From Candidatus Kuenenia stuttgartensis (GTDB taxonomy: Bacteria; Planctomycetota; Planctomycetia; Planctomycetales; Planctomycetaceae): 64,000 bases of DNA. The stretch is from assembly GCA_945904015.1 (NCBI GenBank), contig CAMDPK010000013.1:1-64000 (forward strand), given 5' to 3'. Of this stretch, positions 19,979 to 28,238 are shown piece by piece. The number at the start of each line of letters is the position of its first letter. Positions within the stretch are counted from its first letter, which is position 1. The position numbers were made by a program, and so were the translations under genes. The notes below the pieces were generated by a model. That model was not told the origin of the DNA and did not search any database. It saw nothing but the letters and a program-made list of their open reading frames with translations.

Positions 19979-21337
19979 CTACTTTCGGAGGGCGTTCACC
20001 AAGTTGTCGATTTGATTCTTCGTTCGAGATTCCGTGACGGCGACCAACAGCCACTCGTTGGCGGATGAACCGAATTCGACGGCAAGTGCCGGGAAGCGGC
20101 TCAGTGCGGGCCCGATGTCGAAGCCGGCGGATCGAGCGTGCTGAGCGACTTCGGCGGCGTTGCCTCGGCAGCGAACGAGAAACTCTTTGAAGAACGGGCG
20201 GTTGAAGGCGAGTTCCATGCCGGAAGCCGCCGCCAATTGCTCGGCGGCGTAGTGGGCTTTTTGGCAACTCAACTCGGCGACTTCACGCAGCCCGCGCGGG
20301 CCGAGCAGTGAGAGGTAGACAGTCGCTCGCAGCGCGAGTAATCCTTGGTTGGTGCAGACATTGGATGTCGCTTTCTCGCGGCGGATGTGTTGCTCGCGAG
20401 TCCCCAGCGTCAGCACGAAGCAGCGTTTGTCATTGCGATCGACCGTCTCGCCGACGAGTCGGCCGGGCATCTGTCGCACGAATTCTTGCCGGCAAGCGAG
20501 GATGCCGAGATACGGCCCGCCGTATTGCAACGGGATGCCAAGCGATTGCCCTTCGGCGACCGCGATGTCGGCACCGTCCTCGGCCGGACGTCGCAGCACG
20601 CCGAGGCTGATCGGGTCGAAGACGGAAATCGACAGCGCTCCACGTTGTTTCGCAGCGGCGAAAATTTCGCGGGGGCTTTCGAGGCAACCGAAGAAGTTCG
20701 GATGCTGCACGACGACGGCGGCGGTACGGTCATCGATCAGTCGCGCGACGTCGTTCGGATCGGCGGTCCCCTGCGGTGTCGGCACGGTGACGATCTCGCA
20801 GCCGAGATGCCGGACGTAGGTCGTCAGCGTGTCGCGGTACTCTGGATGCACGGAACCGAGCACGACCACCTTGCCGCGTCGCTGCGTGACGCGCATGGCC
20901 ATCAAAACCGCTTCGACCATCGCCGACGCCCCTTCGTAGAGGCTCGCGTTCGAAACATCCATGCCGGTCAGTTCGCAGATCAGCGTTTGATATTCGAAGA
21001 ACGCTTGCAAGCTCCCTTGGCTGGCTTCGGCTTGGTACGGCGTGTAGGCGGTGTAGAACTCGCTGCGTCCGGCAATCGCATCGACCGCGGCGGGGACGAA
21101 GTGATCGTAGATGCCACCGCCGAGAAAGCTGACTCGCCCCGATGCCCCGACGTTCTGGCTTGCGAGGTCTCGCAAGTGCGATTCGAGTTCGATCTCGCTC
21201 AGAGGCGGCGGCAAATTCAGCGGCCGATCCAGTCGCAGCTCGCGCGGGATTTGGTCGAAAAGTTCGTCGACCGATTTCACGCCGACGGTCTTGAGCATCG
21301 CTTGCTGAGATTCATCGGTATTGAAGAGGTACGGCAC
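19979..21337 (-). CDS. gcvPA: Glycine dehydrogenase (decarboxylating) subunit 1
   Basis: This 452-residue subunit of the two-chain P protein pairs with GcvPB. Characteristic segments are FLGGGIYDHFVPAAVD, YTPYQAEASQGSLQAFFEYQT and NASLYEGASAMVEAVLMA. Subunit 1 lacks the PLP lysine and contributes to dimer structure and the active site. The start is a GTG at 21337; no better ATG exists near the N-terminal consensus (PYLFNTDESQQAML). The gene lies between gcvH and gcvPB on the same strand. A palindromic repeat occupies the 136-base gap to gcvH. Confidence 0.96.
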   Translation of the reverse strand: MPYLFNTDESQQAMLKTVGVKSVDELFDQIPRELRLDRPLNLPPPLSEIELESHLRDLASQNVGASGRVSFLGGGIYDHFVPAAVDAIAGRSEFYTAYTPYQAEASQGSLQAFFEYQTLICELTGMDVSNASLYEGASAMVEAVLMAMRVTQRRGKVVVLGSVHPEYRDTLTTYVRHLGCEIVTVPTPQGTADPNDVARLIDDRTAAVVVQHPNFFGCLESPREIFAAAKQRGALSISVFDPISLGVLRRPAEDGADIAVAEGQSLGIPLQYGGPYLGILACRQEFVRQMPGRLVGETVDRNDKRCFVLTLGTREQHIRREKATSNVCTNQGLLALRATVYLSLLGPRGLREVAELSCQKAHYAAEQLAAASGMELAFNRPFFKEFLVRCRGNAAEVAQHARSAGFDIGPALSRFPALAVEFGSSANEWLLVAVTESRTKNQIDNLVNALRK

Positions 21338-21387
21338 GAGTCACCTTGTTGAAACCGAGTCTGAACTGTTCCGAGAGTCAGCTTTTG

Positions 21388-21463
21388 AAAACCAGCACGA
21401 CGCGCAAGCGAGTGGTTGAACTTCCGAAAACTCGATCACTCGCCGGCGCGTCGTGCTGGTTTT
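21388..21463. repeat. Inverted repeat between gcvH and gcvPA
   Basis: Arms beginning AAAACCAGCACGACGCGC (21388) and ending GCGCGTCGTGCTGGTTTT (21463) are complementary over about 27 bases with a few mismatches. The same family occurs at 31832-31892 between mutS and the selenoprotein gene. It lies within the gcv operon and could form a strong RNA hairpin that tunes expression of gcvPA relative to gcvH. Confidence 0.75.
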
Positions 21464-21473
21464 GAGTTCCAAA

Positions 21474-21857
21474 TCAATGTCCTGCCGCACATTCTCGCTC
21501 GTACGCGGCGGCATCCAGGAGTGACGCTACTTCCGCTGGATTGCTCAGCCGAATCTTGATCAACCAGCCTTTGCCGAAGGCGTCTTTCGAGAGCAGGTCG
21601 AGATCGTTCGGCAAGTTGGAATTCACTTCGATGACCTCGCCGCTGACGGGCGCGTACAGGTCGCTCACCGCTTTGACGCTTTCGATTTCGCCGAAGACCT
21701 CGCCGGCGTTCAGCTTCTTGCCGACGTTCGGCAGGCCCATGTAGACGAGGTCCGTCAGTTCCTTCACGGCGAAGTCGCTGATGCCGATCGTGCCCACGTC
21801 GCCGTTGAGGCTGAGCCACTCGTGAGTCTTGGCGTATTTCAAATTCGCGGGAGCCAT
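21474..21857 (-). CDS. gcvH: Glycine cleavage system H protein
   Basis: This 127-residue lipoyl carrier shuttles the aminomethyl intermediate between P, T and L proteins. The lipoylation site is Lys62 within FGEIESVKAVSDLYAP. The start at 21857 is chosen because an AGGAGG ribosome-binding site lies just upstream and MAPANLKYAKTHEW begins the family N-terminus; the 20-codon upstream extension has neither. Length is normal. It is the first gene of the gcv operon. Confidence 0.97.
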   Translation of the reverse strand: MAPANLKYAKTHEWLSLNGDVGTIGISDFAVKELTDLVYMGLPNVGKKLNAGEVFGEIESVKAVSDLYAPVSGEVIEVNSNLPNDLDLLSKDAFGKGWLIKIRLSNPAEVASLLDAAAYERECAAGH

Positions 21858-22026
21858 GCTGTTCCTCCTGAGCGAGAAATCCCAATCTCCAAAACCCAAT
21901 GACCAAGGAAATCCCAAGGTCCAAGTCCCAAATATTGTCGCCTTATTTCTTGGACATTGAGATTTTGGATTTCATTGGACATTGGAGTTTGGAACTTGGT
22001 GCTTAGATCTTTGTGACACCGTCATC
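21858..22026. repeat. Repeat-rich gap between rpiB and gcvH
   Basis: The gap contains repeated words around CCCAA/TTGGG (AAATCCCAATCTCC, GAAATCCCAAGGTCC) and inverted counterparts (TTTCATTGGACATTGGAG), then CATCCTACGG as at 5054. It separates the rpiB group from the gcv operon and probably contains the gcv promoter or a terminator, but I see no clear boxes. Confidence 0.5.
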
Positions 22027-22473
22027 CTACGGTTTGCCAGTCGCGTTCTGATCAATCTTCTCAATCCGGCGTTGATGCCGACCACCTTCAAACTGCGTTT
22101 TCACCCAGACATCGACCATGCGAGTGATGAGCTGCTCGCCCAGCAAGTCGGCCGAGAGGCACATGACGTTGGCGTCGTTATGACGGCGACTCATCTCTGC
22201 GGTGAAATCGTCGTGAACGAGAGCCGCACGCACGCCGGCGAAGCGGTTGGCGGCGATGCACATGCCGATGCCGCTGCCGCAAATCAGGATGCCGCGGTCG
22301 GCCTCGTGATTGGCGACGGCGTTCGCCACCTTCGCGGCGTAGTCCGGGTAATCGACGCTCTCCGGCGAGTTCGGACCGAGATCGACCCCCTCTTGGCCGA
22401 GGTCGGCAAGTTGCCGCAGGATGCGTTCCTTGACGGTGAGTCCTCGATGGTCACTGGCGACTGCGATTTTCAT
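22027..22473 (-). CDS. rpiB: Ribose-5-phosphate isomerase B
   Basis: This 148-residue cytosolic enzyme of the RpiB/LacAB family interconverts ribose 5-phosphate and ribulose 5-phosphate. It begins MKIAVASDHRG, contains the active-site loop GILICGSGIGMCIAANR with its catalytic cysteine, and the late basic segment FEGGRHQRRI that binds phosphate. Length is typical. It lies 26 bases downstream of the TsaC/phosphatase fusion gene on the same strand, matching the order of ywlC-ywlE-ywlF in Bacillus subtilis, where ywlF is rpiB. Confidence 0.95.
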   Translation of the reverse strand: MKIAVASDHRGLTVKERILRQLADLGQEGVDLGPNSPESVDYPDYAAKVANAVANHEADRGILICGSGIGMCIAANRFAGVRAALVHDDFTAEMSRRHNDANVMCLSADLLGEQLITRMVDVWVKTQFEGGRHQRRIEKIDQNATGKP

Positions 22474-22499
22474 GATCGTGTTCCGGGAAAAGGAGTTCG

Positions 22500-23585
22500 T
22501 CAGACGATGTCGTCGAGGATGCGGGTGAGGTGTTGCTCGATGCTCGCCGCACAGGCCGCGTATTCGTTCATGCCGCCGCCGATCGGGTCGGAGACGTCCT
22601 TGCCATCGCGAGCGAGCACCTGCACGCGGTCGGCGAGTTCGGGGTGGCTGTCAAGAATCGCCGAGCGGTGGCTGTTGGTCATCGTGTAGCAGCGGTCGAT
22701 CTGCTCGATCAGCCGATCGGTGAGCGGCTGGCTGGTGTGCGATCGCAGATTGAGCCCACGGCGCTTCATCATCTCAACCGATTCGTGGCTGGCCGGGCTG
22801 CCGTAGTCAGCGGCGAGTCCCGCCGATGCCACCAGGAACCCGCGCTTCGTCAAATCTTCCGGCGAGCATTTCAGCCGCTCGGCCAACAGATGTCGGAACA
22901 GCGATTCGGCCATCGGGCTGCGACAGGTGTTGCCGGTGCAGCAGAAAAGGATCACTTCGCAGGCGGCGACTTGCAGTCGGTTTTCCGGAGTCGCTCCGAT
23001 TCGCTCGGTCGTCCAGACCCCTTGCGAGTTGATTTGTACGATCGACGTCCGCGCGTCGGCGTTCGACTCGGCCGCGGCACTGTCCTTCACGACGAGCGCG
23101 GCGTCTGTCCACGGAGCGACCGTGAAATCCAGGTTCTTCGCCGAGGCATCGATCTCACGGATCAGCAGCGGCCCGCGCGAGATCTTCGCGACTTCGCTGA
23201 GCACCGGATGACTCGAAACTCGCACGGCCAACTGCCCGTTCGCGATGACGGCGGCTCGGCTGCTGTCCGGCAGGGCGGCCACAAATCCATTTGTCGCCGA
23301 CGCTGGAGCACGCAGGACGAGCGGCCCCGGCCAGCAGCGTCGAGCGATTCGCAGTCCGGCTTTCGGCAGATGCGGCAGGAAATCCGCCACTTCATCGGCA
23401 GCTCGCAGCAGCAGTGTTGCCGCCTGGAACCGGCGGCCGGCCGTCTCCACGAGTGCCGCGCCTGCCAAAACGTAACCTGCTTCGGAAGGGAGCGCGACCA
23501 AATCGCCCGACGACAACCGCTGCACGGCGCGATGAATGACATCACGTCGATCCGTGACCTCGCGCAGTTCGACGACCTCCGGCAT
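22500..23585 (-). CDS. TsaC/Sua5-like domain fused to YwlE-type phosphatase
   Basis: This 361-residue fusion has two parts. Residues 1-200 resemble the YrdC/Sua5 fold (tRNA threonylcarbamoyladenosine synthesis) but are divergent; the usual PTETVYGL-like loop reads ALPSEAGYVLAG. Residues 210-361 are a low-molecular-weight phosphatase with P-loop CTGNTCRS (Cys216, Arg222) and a late DPIGG carrying the general-acid Asp. The Thr in GNTCRS is the residue that distinguishes the B. subtilis arginine phosphatase YwlE from tyrosine phosphatases, which usually have Ile. Gene order with rpiB parallels ywlC-ywlE-ywlF. Phosphoarginine as substrate is inferred; the Sua5-like half may be inactive. Confidence 0.85.
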   Translation of the reverse strand: MPEVVELREVTDRRDVIHRAVQRLSSGDLVALPSEAGYVLAGAALVETAGRRFQAATLLLRAADEVADFLPHLPKAGLRIARRCWPGPLVLRAPASATNGFVAALPDSSRAAVIANGQLAVRVSSHPVLSEVAKISRGPLLIREIDASAKNLDFTVAPWTDAALVVKDSAAAESNADARTSIVQINSQGVWTTERIGATPENRLQVAACEVILFCCTGNTCRSPMAESLFRHLLAERLKCSPEDLTKRGFLVASAGLAADYGSPASHESVEMMKRRGLNLRSHTSQPLTDRLIEQIDRCYTMTNSHRSAILDSHPELADRVQVLARDGKDVSDPIGGGMNEYAACAASIEQHLTRILDDIV

Positions 23586-23672
23586 TGTCGGGAAACTCCA
23601 AGAGTGAAAGAACGAGGGGAAATATAGTGGGATGCCTCACTGCTCCGCTACGATCCCGCCTGGAGGTGCAGG

Positions 23673-25355
23673 ATGCGCGTGTCATGGATTTTGCGAAAGG
23701 TTTGGATCAGCTTATGCGTCTGCGGATTATTGAGCCTTCCGGCGTGCCAGCAGACTACGACTTCTCAGCCCGCGATCCGGGTTGGTGACTCCGAATCGGC
23801 CGATCGTGGAGCCAAAGAACCGGCCCAGCCGCCGCGCGACGCCAGCGACGACTTCTTCGACAACGGCGTCATCCCGCAACTCAAGATCGAGTTGAAAGAG
23901 TCGCAGGCGAAAAAACTCCGGGAGGACGCTCGCCGCTACGCGAAGTGCAAGCTGATCGAGACGACTGCCGACGGCGAGACGACCTACACCGATGTCGCCA
24001 TCAAGCTCAAAGGAGCCGCCGGCAGCTTTCGCGAGTTCGACGATCGTCCCGCCTTCACGCTCAACATGCACAAGCATTTGAAAGGCCAAACCTTTCATGC
24101 AATGGAAAAGCTGCATCTCAACAACTCGGTGCAAGACGAGTCGTACTTGTGCGAGTGGTTGTGCTCCGACCTCTGCCGTGACGCGAAAGTGCCGGCCACG
24201 CGAGTCACTCACGCCCGCGTCTGGCTGAACGATCGCGACCTCGGTCTGTATGTGTTGAAGGAGGGCTTCGATCAGCCGTTCCTCAAACGTCACTTCGGCG
24301 ATGCGACCGGCAACTTCTACGACGGCGGCTTTGTGCAGGACATCGACGCCGATCTCGAAAAGGATTCCGGCCAAGGCCCCGACGATCACAGCGACCTGCG
24401 AGCCTTGCAAGCCGCGTGCCTCGAACCCGATCCCGAAAAACGCTGGCCCGTAATCGAAGAGCGGTTGGACGTGAACGCCTTCGTCAGCTTCATGGCCCTC
24501 GAACTGATGACGTGCCATTGGGACGGCTACACGCCCAACAAAAACAACTACCGGATTTATTTCGAGCCTCCGCACGGCAAGGCCCGCTTCCTACCGCACG
24601 GCATGGATCAGATGTTCGGCGATCCCGGCTTCCCGATCCTGGAGTACTTCGAGCCGATGGTCGCCAGCGCGGTGATGCACAATCCCGACTGGCGAAAGCG
24701 CTACCGCGAGCGAGTCGCCGAATTGCTGCCGCTCTTCGAGCCAAAGCGACTGCACGACAAACTCGACGCGGTCCTCGCCCGCCTGCAACCGGTCGTGGCC
24801 ACGATGGGCGAAGAGTTCGTGAACGCTCATGCCGACCGAGTCCGTGAACTCAAGGAACGGATAGCCGCGCGTGAGCCGAATCTCCGCGAGCAACTCCAAA
24901 ACGGCGACCCGACGCCGCTGGAGTTCGAGGGCAACACTCCGATCGAACTCGCCGACTGGTTCCCCGCTCAAGAGATCGACGACACGAAGGTCGAAGAGGT
25001 CGAGATCGACGGCCAGAAACGCTACTCGATCCAAGCCGACGACTCCGGCCAGTGCGTCGCCTCATGGCGTCGCAAAGTGCTGCTCGCCAAAGGCCGCTAC
25101 CGCATCGAAGCGCGAATGCGCACCGAATCGGTCGAACCGCGCGAAGACGAACAAGGCACCGGAGCTGGCCTCCGCATCTCCGGCGGCAAACGCGACAACA
25201 AACTCACCGGCGACACCGACTGGCAAATGGTCAGCCACGAATTCGAAGTGCTCGAAGACGTGCGCGACGTGATCCTCGTCGCCGAACTTCGAGCGACTCG
25301 CGGACGAGTCTGGATCGAGCCGATCGCACACCTATTCCGCATTGAGGTTCCGTAG
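23673..25355 (+). CDS. CotH-like kinase-family lipoprotein
   Basis: This 560-residue protein has a lipoprotein signal ending LLSLPAC (lipobox cysteine at about residue 25). The central region (about 65-380) matches the spore-coat CotH family: LKGAAGSFREFDDRPAF, LNNSVQDESYLCEWL, and PHGMDQMFGDPGFP carrying a candidate metal-binding HGMDQ. CotH proteins are atypical kinases that phosphorylate secreted proteins; planctomycetes have many homologues of unknown substrate. A C-terminal domain of about 150 residues looks like a beta-sandwich or carbohydrate-binding module. A TGGAGGTG ribosome-binding site precedes the ATG at 23673. Confidence 0.85.
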   Translation: MRVSWILRKVWISLCVCGLLSLPACQQTTTSQPAIRVGDSESADRGAKEPAQPPRDASDDFFDNGVIPQLKIELKESQAKKLREDARRYAKCKLIETTADGETTYTDVAIKLKGAAGSFREFDDRPAFTLNMHKHLKGQTFHAMEKLHLNNSVQDESYLCEWLCSDLCRDAKVPATRVTHARVWLNDRDLGLYVLKEGFDQPFLKRHFGDATGNFYDGGFVQDIDADLEKDSGQGPDDHSDLRALQAACLEPDPEKRWPVIEERLDVNAFVSFMALELMTCHWDGYTPNKNNYRIYFEPPHGKARFLPHGMDQMFGDPGFPILEYFEPMVASAVMHNPDWRKRYRERVAELLPLFEPKRLHDKLDAVLARLQPVVATMGEEFVNAHADRVRELKERIAAREPNLREQLQNGDPTPLEFEGNTPIELADWFPAQEIDDTKVEEVEIDGQKRYSIQADDSGQCVASWRRKVLLAKGRYRIEARMRTESVEPREDEQGTGAGLRISGGKRDNKLTGDTDWQMVSHEFEVLEDVRDVILVAELRATRGRVWIEPIAHLFRIEVP

Positions 25356-25438
25356 TCGGTTGTCCCGGCGTTTGCGTCTGCTGAATGGCTCGCGTCGGGG
25401 AGGCTGTCTCCTGGCCACCGGATGCAGCCTAGTATATT

Positions 25439-25497
25439 GCTAGGCCGCACGCGTCGCGATTGGTGCTAGCTCGCACGCGGCCTATCTCGGAATTCCA
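25439..25497 (-). other. Degenerate attC-like remnant (inverted)
   Basis: This stretch contains GCACGCGGCCTAT followed by CTCGGAATT, words that occur in the same order on the plus strand of the attC-like site at 61994-62068. It is therefore a partial copy in the opposite orientation to the cassette array that starts at 25554. A nearby GGCCGCACGCG word makes it locally palindromic. Confidence 0.45.
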
Positions 25498-25553
25498 CTC
25501 GCAGTCTCGTCAAACCACGATAGCTTGATTTCCCGGCACAACAGAGGCACTCT

Positions 25554-25627
25554 GCCGTTCCATTCCAAGTGACACCGCTGACGGCCCTCTCGTACTAGGC
25601 CGCGTGCGGCTCACTTAACTGTTCGGC
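25554..25627 (+). other. attC-like recombination site A
   Basis: The right (R'-like) end is GTTCGGC at 25621-25627. The left end GCCGTTC (25554) is a degenerate counterpart of GCCGAAC. The arms share AAGTGA..CCGC with the complement of the right arm. The right arm (TAGGCCGCGTGCGGCTCACT) is nearly identical to the arm of the site at 61994-62068. The first cassette ORF begins eight bases after the site. Confidence 0.6.
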
Positions 25628-25634
25628 AACAACC

Positions 25635-26153
25635 ATGAATCACCATTTGCTAATGGCCGCATGGCTTGTGACGGCGGTCATTGCCGGCTGCGGCGCGTCG
25701 TCTCCCCACGACGATCGCGCGCGAACCGACGTTTCGGAACGGCAATTGGACGATGCGACGTTCAACGCGGGACTTGATCCGAGCGACAACCGAATCGTGG
25801 CGTTGGTGGCGTGGCTAAAGCACAAGGGCGTCACGCTCGAATACACGGGCTCCGCCGAGGGTGGCGGGTGGTGGCGGGTCACCGAGCCGAAGACCCCGCC
25901 TGATTACGATGTGGTGTTCAGCATCCGCAGCTTTCCCGCCTGGGCGTCGGAAGAACAGATGCGTGAGGCCCTCGATATCAATCTGGCGTACCAGCTCAAC
26001 GCCACGGCACATCTTGCAATGTCCTTCGGAGGTTGCAGCGGGACGCAGGCGGAGGCAGAACTTCCGAAATCCGACGAGGCATTGCCCAAGGTCAAAGGTT
26101 TGCCAGTCACGAAAGCGGTGGAACAATGGTTCATGGAATACAAAGCCCGCTAA
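25635..26153 (+). CDS. Cassette 1: small putative lipoprotein
   Basis: This 172-residue protein has a lipoprotein signal (LVTAVIAGC, lipobox Cys near residue 19) and a Ser/Asp-rich linker. Its soluble domain includes IVALVAWLKHKGVTLEY, WWRVTEPKTPPDYDVVFS and a tail of charged helices. No catalytic motif is visible and I do not recognise the family. The ATG at 25635 lies eight bases after the attC-like end GTTCGGC, and the next attC-like site begins at the stop codon, so the gene fills its cassette exactly. It probably encodes an envelope lipoprotein. Confidence 0.8.
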   Translation: MNHHLLMAAWLVTAVIAGCGASSPHDDRARTDVSERQLDDATFNAGLDPSDNRIVALVAWLKHKGVTLEYTGSAEGGGWWRVTEPKTPPDYDVVFSIRSFPAWASEEQMREALDINLAYQLNATAHLAMSFGGCSGTQAEAELPKSDEALPKVKGLPVTKAVEQWFMEYKAR

Positions 26154-26225
26154 CAATGCCATCGCGCTCTGGTTGCAATGGAACGTCCTATCGAGCCGGG
26201 TTACGGAGCCTGGGCCGTTCAGTGA
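26150..26225 (+). other. attC-like recombination site B
   Basis: Left end CGCTAAC (26150-26156) overlaps the stop codon of cassette 1; right end is GTTCAGT (26219-26225). Complementarity between the arms is weak, so this is the least certain site in the first array, but its length (76 bases) and placement between two cassette ORFs fit. Confidence 0.45.
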
Positions 26226-26233
26226 ATCAGGCT

Positions 26234-26788
26234 ATGCTGAATCTCAAAACGGCTGTTTCATCGTTGTTGCTGACGATGGTCATAGGGGGCTGTGGTTCAC
26301 CCACGGAATCACCGGTGGCAGGCAACACATGGGTGACTTCGGATGATGGAAAGCTGGCACTGCGATTGTCAGTGATGACGCCGCGCGTCAAGGCGAACGG
26401 GATCATTCAAGTGGCCGCTGAGATCCGAAACGCGAGCCAGCAGAAAATCACGATTCTCCGACCGTTTGGCGACCGGTACGCTGCGAAAACGCCCGGTATG
26501 AAGATGTGGGACGGGAAACGCCAGATCGGCTACACGGGACCGGCGGTGACTTACGTGATTGGGTCGAGTGCCTTTGCGGTCATCGGTCCCGGCGAGGTCG
26601 TTGAAGACAAGCTGGAATTGGGGATCGATAACTTCGCGGGCATGGAATCGCCGGGTCGATACACGTTGCGATACGACTATTCCTATGATGGCTATTGGGA
26701 TACGACAGCAGCCGCAGGAAACAGCGGTATCAAAGACGCTTGGCGTGGCACGATCAGCAGCCGCGAGGTTCAGGTTTTCAGGGAATGA
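26234..26788 (+). CDS. Cassette 2: small putative lipoprotein
   Basis: This 184-residue protein begins with a clear lipoprotein signal (MLNLKTAVSSLLLTMVIGGC, lipobox Cys20). The rest looks like a single beta-rich domain: LALRLSVMTPRVKANGIIQV, AEIRNASQQKITILRPF and a late YTLRYDYSYDGYWD, reminiscent of immunoglobulin-like or intracellular-proteinase-inhibitor-type folds. That resemblance is weak. The start at 26234 is chosen for the signal peptide; the frame runs open upstream through cassette 1. It lies between attC-like sites B and C. Confidence 0.8.
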   Translation: MLNLKTAVSSLLLTMVIGGCGSPTESPVAGNTWVTSDDGKLALRLSVMTPRVKANGIIQVAAEIRNASQQKITILRPFGDRYAAKTPGMKMWDGKRQIGYTGPAVTYVIGSSAFAVIGPGEVVEDKLELGIDNFAGMESPGRYTLRYDYSYDGYWDTTAAAGNSGIKDAWRGTISSREVQVFRE

Positions 26789-26802
26789 ACTGCGTTGGAA
26801 TC

Positions 26803-26892
26803 GCCGAACCATCGCATGCACCGGAGCCGGCGGTCGGCTCGGTTTCAAGTGGAGAGTCATCGCCGCCGGCCCGGTGATGCGTGTCGTTAGCG
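26803..26892 (+). other. attC-like recombination site C
   Basis: Left end GCCGAAC (26803-26809), right end GTTAGCG (26886-26892). The left arm CATCGCATGCACCGGAGCCG pairs with the right arm CGCCGGCCCGGTGATGCG over most positions, with a roughly 25-base central spacer. It begins 14 bases after the stop codon of cassette 2. This is one of the clearest sites. Confidence 0.75.
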
Positions 26893-26909
26893 GTTTCGAT
26901 CACACCAAA

Positions 26910-28079
26910 ATGATGAGCGATAAAATAATGTCCAAGACTGTGATTAACGCGAACTTGTTCCGATTCCCTTTCGTGTTGCTGTTCCTGTCCGCTCCTGCCG
27001 CTGTAGCCGCAGACTGGGCTCCGATGCTTGACGTTGAGGTCTACGAGCGGGCGGACTGGATCGTGGTGGGGACACTGCACGAGCAGGGTAAGGCCCCGGA
27101 CTTTACCTGGCGAATCACGGTGGAAGACACGATCAAGGGACGTCCTCCCAAGTCCTTTTCGGTGGCGGCGAACAAGTTCCTGTTCGGTGACATCGCCGGG
27201 AATCGCTCCCTATTCGCGGTGAGCACGGCGGCGGACCGGCAGTACCTGTTCCATCCCGCCTGCGTGCGCGATGCCGCGAAGGGCAAGGCGGACATGGCTG
27301 CGGCGAAGAAGCTGCTTGACGATCCGGCCGCCGCGATCCTAAACCCGACCCGGCCGCCAGATGCCAACCTGGCCTACATAATCGGGGAACGTTACGCACT
27401 CGGTGCCAACATATGGACGCAGCCAGTGACCCGCATCCAGGCTATGGACTATTTGCGACACGCCCTGGACACCGACGATGCGAACGCCAAGCTGCAAGTA
27501 CTCAAGGCCCTGCGCCGCACTGGCGACCGTTCGCTGGAAGCGGACATCATCATGCGGCTGAATGTGGAGACTCCAGCGTACGCGATCGATCCAATGGTCG
27601 GATACCTCGAGGAAGGCGGTACGACGTCCGGGCGCAAGCACCTGGAAGCACTGCTTGAACTTAGCGCGCCGGGCTACCCGAAGGCTCACCAACTCGCCAA
27701 TCCCTGCGCGCAGGCCCTCGGCCGCATCGGCCACCCCGACAGTATCCCGTTCATCAAGCGCGCCGCAGCACACGGGGTGCAGCGTGCGATCGAAGCGCTG
27801 ATCCATCACGGCGATATGGATTCGTTCGACATGTTGTTCCAGACCTACATTGCCGCGAAGCAACCAGGCTCCCAGCCGAACGCGCTGCATTGGCTCGTCC
27901 GCCGGTCGAACCGGCCGGTTGAGGCGTGGATGCATCCCTCATCCTACACTACCGACGATGGCATCGAGATGAAGTCAAAGTGGACGGCATGGTGGGAGAA
28001 ACACCGGAAGGGGATGGAGATCGTGGCGGATATCCACGCAGCGCAAAGGGCGTGGAAACGGGAGCGTGCTTCGCCGTAG
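26910..28079 (+). CDS. Cassette 3: exported HEAT-repeat-like protein
   Basis: This protein of about 389 residues has a signal peptide (NLFRFPFVLLFLSAPAAVAADW) and a mature part rich in paired helices from about residue 170 onward (AKLQVLKALRRTGDRSLEAD, AQALGRIGHPDSIPFIKRAA). That is the pattern of HEAT/PBS-lyase-like repeats. The N-terminal 130 residues contain ERADWIVVGTLHEQGKAPDF and look like a separate beta-rich domain. In-frame ATGs at 26910, 26913 and 26928 are all possible starts; none has a clear ribosome-binding site. It occupies the largest cassette and probably functions as an extracytoplasmic protein-binding scaffold. Confidence 0.78.
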   Translation: MMSDKIMSKTVINANLFRFPFVLLFLSAPAAVAADWAPMLDVEVYERADWIVVGTLHEQGKAPDFTWRITVEDTIKGRPPKSFSVAANKFLFGDIAGNRSLFAVSTAADRQYLFHPACVRDAAKGKADMAAAKKLLDDPAAAILNPTRPPDANLAYIIGERYALGANIWTQPVTRIQAMDYLRHALDTDDANAKLQVLKALRRTGDRSLEADIIMRLNVETPAYAIDPMVGYLEEGGTTSGRKHLEALLELSAPGYPKAHQLANPCAQALGRIGHPDSIPFIKRAAAHGVQRAIEALIHHGDMDSFDMLFQTYIAAKQPGSQPNALHWLVRRSNRPVEAWMHPSSYTTDDGIEMKSKWTAWWEKHRKGMEIVADIHAAQRAWKRERASP

Positions 28080-28138
28080 CTAGCCCGTGAATGGTGAATG
28101 GCCGATTCGCCTAATTTGTAACGCGACGAAGCCGGTTC

Positions 28139-28228
28139 CGCTAACCATCGGATGCACGGGAGACCTCGGCGCAGTCGATTCTGAAATCATAATCAACTCC
28201 TCGGTCCCCGTGATCCAGGTCGTTCGGC
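28139..28228 (+). other. attC-like recombination site D
   Basis: Left end CGCTAAC (28139-28145), right end GTTCGGC (28222-28228). Left arm CATCGGATGCACGGGAGACC and right arm GGTCCCCGTGATCCAGG are complementary with few bulges. The spacer is AT-richer. It lies 59 bases after cassette 3 and 10 bases before the cassette 4 start. Confidence 0.75.
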
Positions 28229-28238
28229 GGGCAATCGA

